DNA of 64,000 nucleotides from NCBI RefSeq assembly GCF_963966145.1, contig NC_091048.1:16740001-16804000 (forward strand). Direction: 5' to 3'. The notes under the pieces are model-generated. The model made no database searches, was not told the DNA's origin, and saw only the letters and a list, made by a program, of their open reading frames with translations. Below are positions 60,461 through 64,000 of this stretch, piece by piece (position 1 is the first letter of the stretch; every line of letters begins with the position of its first letter). Origin of the DNA: Tenebrio molitor (Eukaryota; Arthropoda; Insecta; Coleoptera; Tenebrionidae). A program made the translations under genes and the position numbers.

Positions 60461-61375
60461 TGCATTTTATCTGCTAATTTATAATTTTTTCGCAGTTTAA
60501 AAGTAAAATAATAATCAACTTACAACTAACTGTTGATAGCCAAACCGTCCAATATTCCTACTAATAATAATAATAATGAATAGAATAAGAAGCAGGGTAC
60601 AAGTTAACTGAATTCTTCCACAGGACACATTTTCTGATGAGTTTAAGGCGAACTCGATTGCTCACTCGATTAACGTCGTGTTGTTATTTAAAAACTGAAT
60701 AAAACAGATACACCATAAACAAAAATATGAACATTTTATCGTAAAAGCCAATTTGTGCAGGCACGAGGCGCCAAAACAACGTACAGAGGCGTCATAATGT
60801 TGGCGCCTATAAAGATACGCATCAAATGCGGTTTGGCATCTTATCCCAATTACGCAATTAGTATAATCCAAAAAAATTTCCAAAGTGCAACATTTCGGTG
60901 TCCAATAGCAGACATGGCTGTTAATAAGAAAGGTGAAAACATCGTCTGTCGAGGTGAAAAACAAAATTGGAATTTTGTTATTTACACACTAATTTGTTGA
61001 TAAGCCGGTGACGTCCGTGTTTCCGGAATTTAAACAATCGTAAAAACACCATCCATGCTTCCAGTAGTTGTTCGAACAAATATTTCCGAGGAACTGAAAT
61101 GCAGCTCGATAAAAATTCGTCGAATACTTTTAAGTTATTGGCCATTATCAGTATCACATTATCTGGTTAACAGTCTATAAAAACAATTACATCAATATTA
61201 TTTTCCAGGTCTGTATGACTCATAAAATACATCAACATTTACGTAATTTATTTGTGCAATGCTGCCATACGCTGCGCGACTAGTAAATTTGAAGAATTAT
61301 ACTTCGTGGTTTTTTCAAAACTAGTCCAATGTTTCAGATAATAAAAAATGTGAGTATGTAATTCTTGGCCTATAC
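60461..61375. other. No gene seen
   Basis: AT-rich, with a (TAA)n microsatellite at about 60562-60577. Opposite-strand frames of 100 and 81 codons overlap and have no motifs. Confidence 0.35.
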
Positions 61376-62287
61376 CGGGTGTCCACTCTCAAAGTCGAAC
61401 ATAGGCAATTAACACTGTGCATTCAGTTTATAGATATTATACTATTATTTCGATACTTCAAGAATTAAATTATAATATTAAAGTAATTAACTGTTTAAGC
61501 AGATTTTATTATAAATTCTTTGAAAAAATTACAATGCAGTTCCTACCTTAGTTAGAATAAATCTAAATAATTTGCTGAATTTAAATTTCCCTTTATTTCA
61601 AATGTTATTAAAAATCCCAGCCCAGATATGAATTTTTTGAGGATACCGAGTTCTAGTAAGAATATTTACTCGAGGATTTTCTTGAGCCCAATATCGCGTG
61701 TTTTGAACATTTGGTTCGTTCTTTAGTGTAAAAGTAGATGCGCCTGTGAAGCAAATTGTCGACAGAAAGCGACGATCATATTAGCACGCTCCTGTATTTC
61801 ATAACAGGTTTCACTCTTATTTTCTTCATCAACAGCAAAAATCTGTTGATGACACTGTATTTTGTAGGGATGATATTTGTACTTCCTGAGCATATTCAGT
61901 ATCCGCAATTTACATAAACTTACTTCAAGAGAAATTTGTATGTAGTAATCTGTATGGAGTAACTATTCGTTTTTCCGTAAATAATTTTGACAGTAATTTA
62001 CCGAAATTCGCTGACTTAACCCAAGAAATTACTAAATTTTTTGACAAATGCTGTCCAATTTGAAAATCACGGCATGTCATATTTAAAAATCGCCAAGTTT
62101 GAAATTAGTATTTTAAAATAAAAATAGCACCTTTAATCTTATTATTAGTATCATTTCAAGCGCAATAATTTTATCTTTCTATTGATACCATTACCTTACC
62201 AGTAAGTTCAATTGGCGAGCAGGAATCAGCAAAAACGTTCAATACAATGTTAATTGCCTATGTTCGAGTTTGAGAATGGACAGACTG
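61376..62287 (-). mobile_element. 0.9-kb TA-flanked element with transposase relic
   Basis: The ends CCGGGTGTCCACTCTCAAAG (left) and the complement of CAGTCTGTCCATTCTCAAAC (right) continue with CGAACATAGGCAATTAACA and are flanked by TA. A mariner-type transposase can be read in pieces on the minus strand at 61655-61908. Internal deletions explain the reduced length. Confidence 0.88.
61655..61908 (-). pseudogene. Mariner-type transposase central relic
   Basis: The minus strand reads ILNMLRKYKYHPYKIQCHQQ, a linker matching the segment before the first catalytic aspartate. After shifts it continues FTLKNEPNVQNTRYWAQENP, the block after that aspartate. The region in between is damaged, the N- and C-terminal thirds are absent, and the strand's longest frame is 61 codons. 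The related block in 13766-13850 is more decayed. Confidence 0.75.
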
Positions 62288-64000
62288 TATATTAATATTT
62301 AATCCTGTACCGAACTAATCCAATTCTTTCCTTGGGTTGGGTATATCTTACGTACATTTAACATTGTTTTATTTTTTGCTTCGCCCTTGTGTCTAGATTT
62401 AAACTAACTACCTACGTAGATTTTCCAGATTTACATCCCATTGCTGAAACGTGACACTATAAGATACAGTCCAGTAAATCTCGTGTAATACGTCATAAAT
62501 CAGAGGCCAAAATGACCCTAAAATAACATGTTTATGTACCCTTTGCTTGTTCGCTTTTATTGTTATCACGACCAACTTACATTGTTCCTTCCATACCGAA
62601 AAAGATTTCGGTTTACTAGCTAGCTCACTATCCGTAGACTTTGTTATCTTAATTTTGGCTTTCAAAGAGCCCGAACCGGAAGAAGGTAAAATCAATAGCG
62701 ACCCCAACATAGTGGTCTTAATTTTCAACCTCCTAAACTAGATCAAACTAATGAACGAACCCATCCTCTTACACTTCTAACTCGTCATTTCAGTTCAAAA
62801 AATAACATAATTACCATCACATCGAGAACTGAACGAAAGTGAGAAAAAAAGCAGACAATTTTTTTTTTTTTGGAACACCTTCACTTCAGTGTTTGAGATG
62901 CTGACAAATGATCGATGATTTTAATCTCAAGGCCTCTAGGTCAAGGCTGTGGGTGTTACTCAAGTGTGTTCTTGAAAAATTCGTAGAGGTAAGTCGTTTC
63001 TTTGCCAGATTTTTTATTGGTCTATTTCCGAGCCCATCACCAGTAAACCTTCATTATAAACATTCAATACCGCAGTGCGCGCTCCGAAGAAAATAGGTTA
63101 AAGTAGTTAACGTCAGTCAGACGGTTCGGTTGGATGGATGGATATATTTTTTTAACGCCTATTTTATTATTTCTATCTCGAATCTCGTCTTGACACTGTT
63201 GGCAATAATAACAAGCCGGTTGCGAGGTTATGCATATTTTATTTTCTGGGAGATGCGGGAAACGTTCTGAATTTTGCAGCGGTATGCTTTACAAGAGAAT
63301 GCAACTTGGGAACCCGATACCACTCCGCAAGAGTATTATTTATAGAAACATATGAATTCTCCAGAGATTAATGCCGCCGCTCATTGAGTTTCAAAGTTAA
63401 AATAAAACTGGATGCCGGGGAGTTGAGTGGCTTCCTGAAAGATTTATCTGACTAACATTAACGTCCACAAACTACCAACACAATGTTCTACAAAAAATAA
63501 ACATTCCCTCCTATTTACTTAGAAAAAAATCTACATCGCCGTGTCAAACATGCACGAAATATTACAAGTTAAATAGAGTATCTATTCATATCTTGCGGAT
63601 TCCTGGCTCAAGCTTTCAGCGGAAAAACCGATTTTTCATACGTCTCATATTGCAAATAAATCCGATGGCGTTGAATTTAAATTTTATTCAATCAAGTCAT
63701 GTTAACTGACTGAAGACGACAATTAATTATGAGACACGCCCAAATTCAATGATTAAAAAACGTGACAAGTCGCATGTCGCAGGAGTTCTAATTAGTATAG
63801 CAAATTAAAACAATTTAGATCAATTAATTATTAAAAGGAGAAGAATGAATCACGGAAGTTTCTTCCAGAAGATTTACTATTAGAAAATTAAGATACTGCA
63901 GGGACTCTGCTGCAACAATTAACCTTAATACAAATTTATTCAATTAGGCATCTATTTCACCGTTTTGAATGTAACATGACGTTTTCTACTTTTACCCACT
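62288..64000. other. No gene seen at right edge
   Basis: AT-rich. On the plus strand GTAGAG before GTAAGTCG at about 62990 is a good donor, preceded by a CACTTCAG acceptor-like site at 62888, but the 100 bp between has no frame open across it unless translation starts at its own ATG. Nothing else is supported. Confidence 0.3.

Noticed and set aside
62888..62990. Plus-strand exon-like interval with acceptor and GTAAGT donor
   Set aside because: All frames through the interval are interrupted unless a local ATG is used, and no further exon is visible.
1..64000. CRISPR arrays, tRNA and rRNA genes
   Set aside because: No regularly spaced direct repeats with unique spacers and no cloverleaf or rRNA core words were seen; the tandem units at 241-373 and 1341-1861 are contiguous, not spaced by unique sequence.

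Overview
The window is nuclear DNA of an insect, most likely a beetle, though the species cannot be fixed from sequence alone. It is AT-rich, has GT-AG introns and poly-A/T runs, carries one split protein gene, and is crowded with degraded DNA transposons. There is no operon, ribosome-binding-site or prokaryotic signal. Most long reading frames are chance frames.

The one gene I can assign firmly is Madm (nuclear receptor binding protein, NRBP1, family) on the minus strand. Nine consecutive coding exons lie between 24695 and 16872 and join in phase at every junction to give 493 residues and a stop. They cover the pseudokinase domain and the whole C-terminal region. The catalytic motifs are lost in the family's usual way: HGN replaces HRD and IGS replaces DFG. 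The acidic N-terminal exon was not found. A 3'UTR probably runs from 16871 towards a poly(A) signal near 14794.

Region by region: 1-14600 is a transposon graveyard. It holds two foldback elements, a Tc1-like transposase broken next to one of them, a 3.06-kb inverted-repeat composite (3613-6674) enclosing a Tigger/pogo-like element with smaller elements inside it, several long-arm TA-flanked elements, and a GC-richer block without reading frames (10435-11700). 14775-24695 is Madm with one mariner-type relic in an intron. 24000-29250 holds MITEs, two of them with 3-bp duplications like those of PIF/Harbinger. 33600-40280 holds a broken mariner-type transposase, a Crypton-like fragment and a cluster of small inverted-repeat elements. 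40280-45106 is moderately GC-rich and unassigned, and is followed by one isolated candidate exon (45107-45167, minus). 46590-52570 contains a hAT-type element with a perfect 8-bp duplication and a nested TA element, plus further MITEs. 52565-64000 is mostly featureless, with three more inverted-repeat elements.

No new gene system is evident. The most unusual material is structural: nested transposons, foldback elements built from short tandem units, a palindromic element whose central stem is inverted between two copies, and dispersed MITE families with two to four copies inside 64 kb. Coordinates were read by eye; alignments and database searches were not possible.
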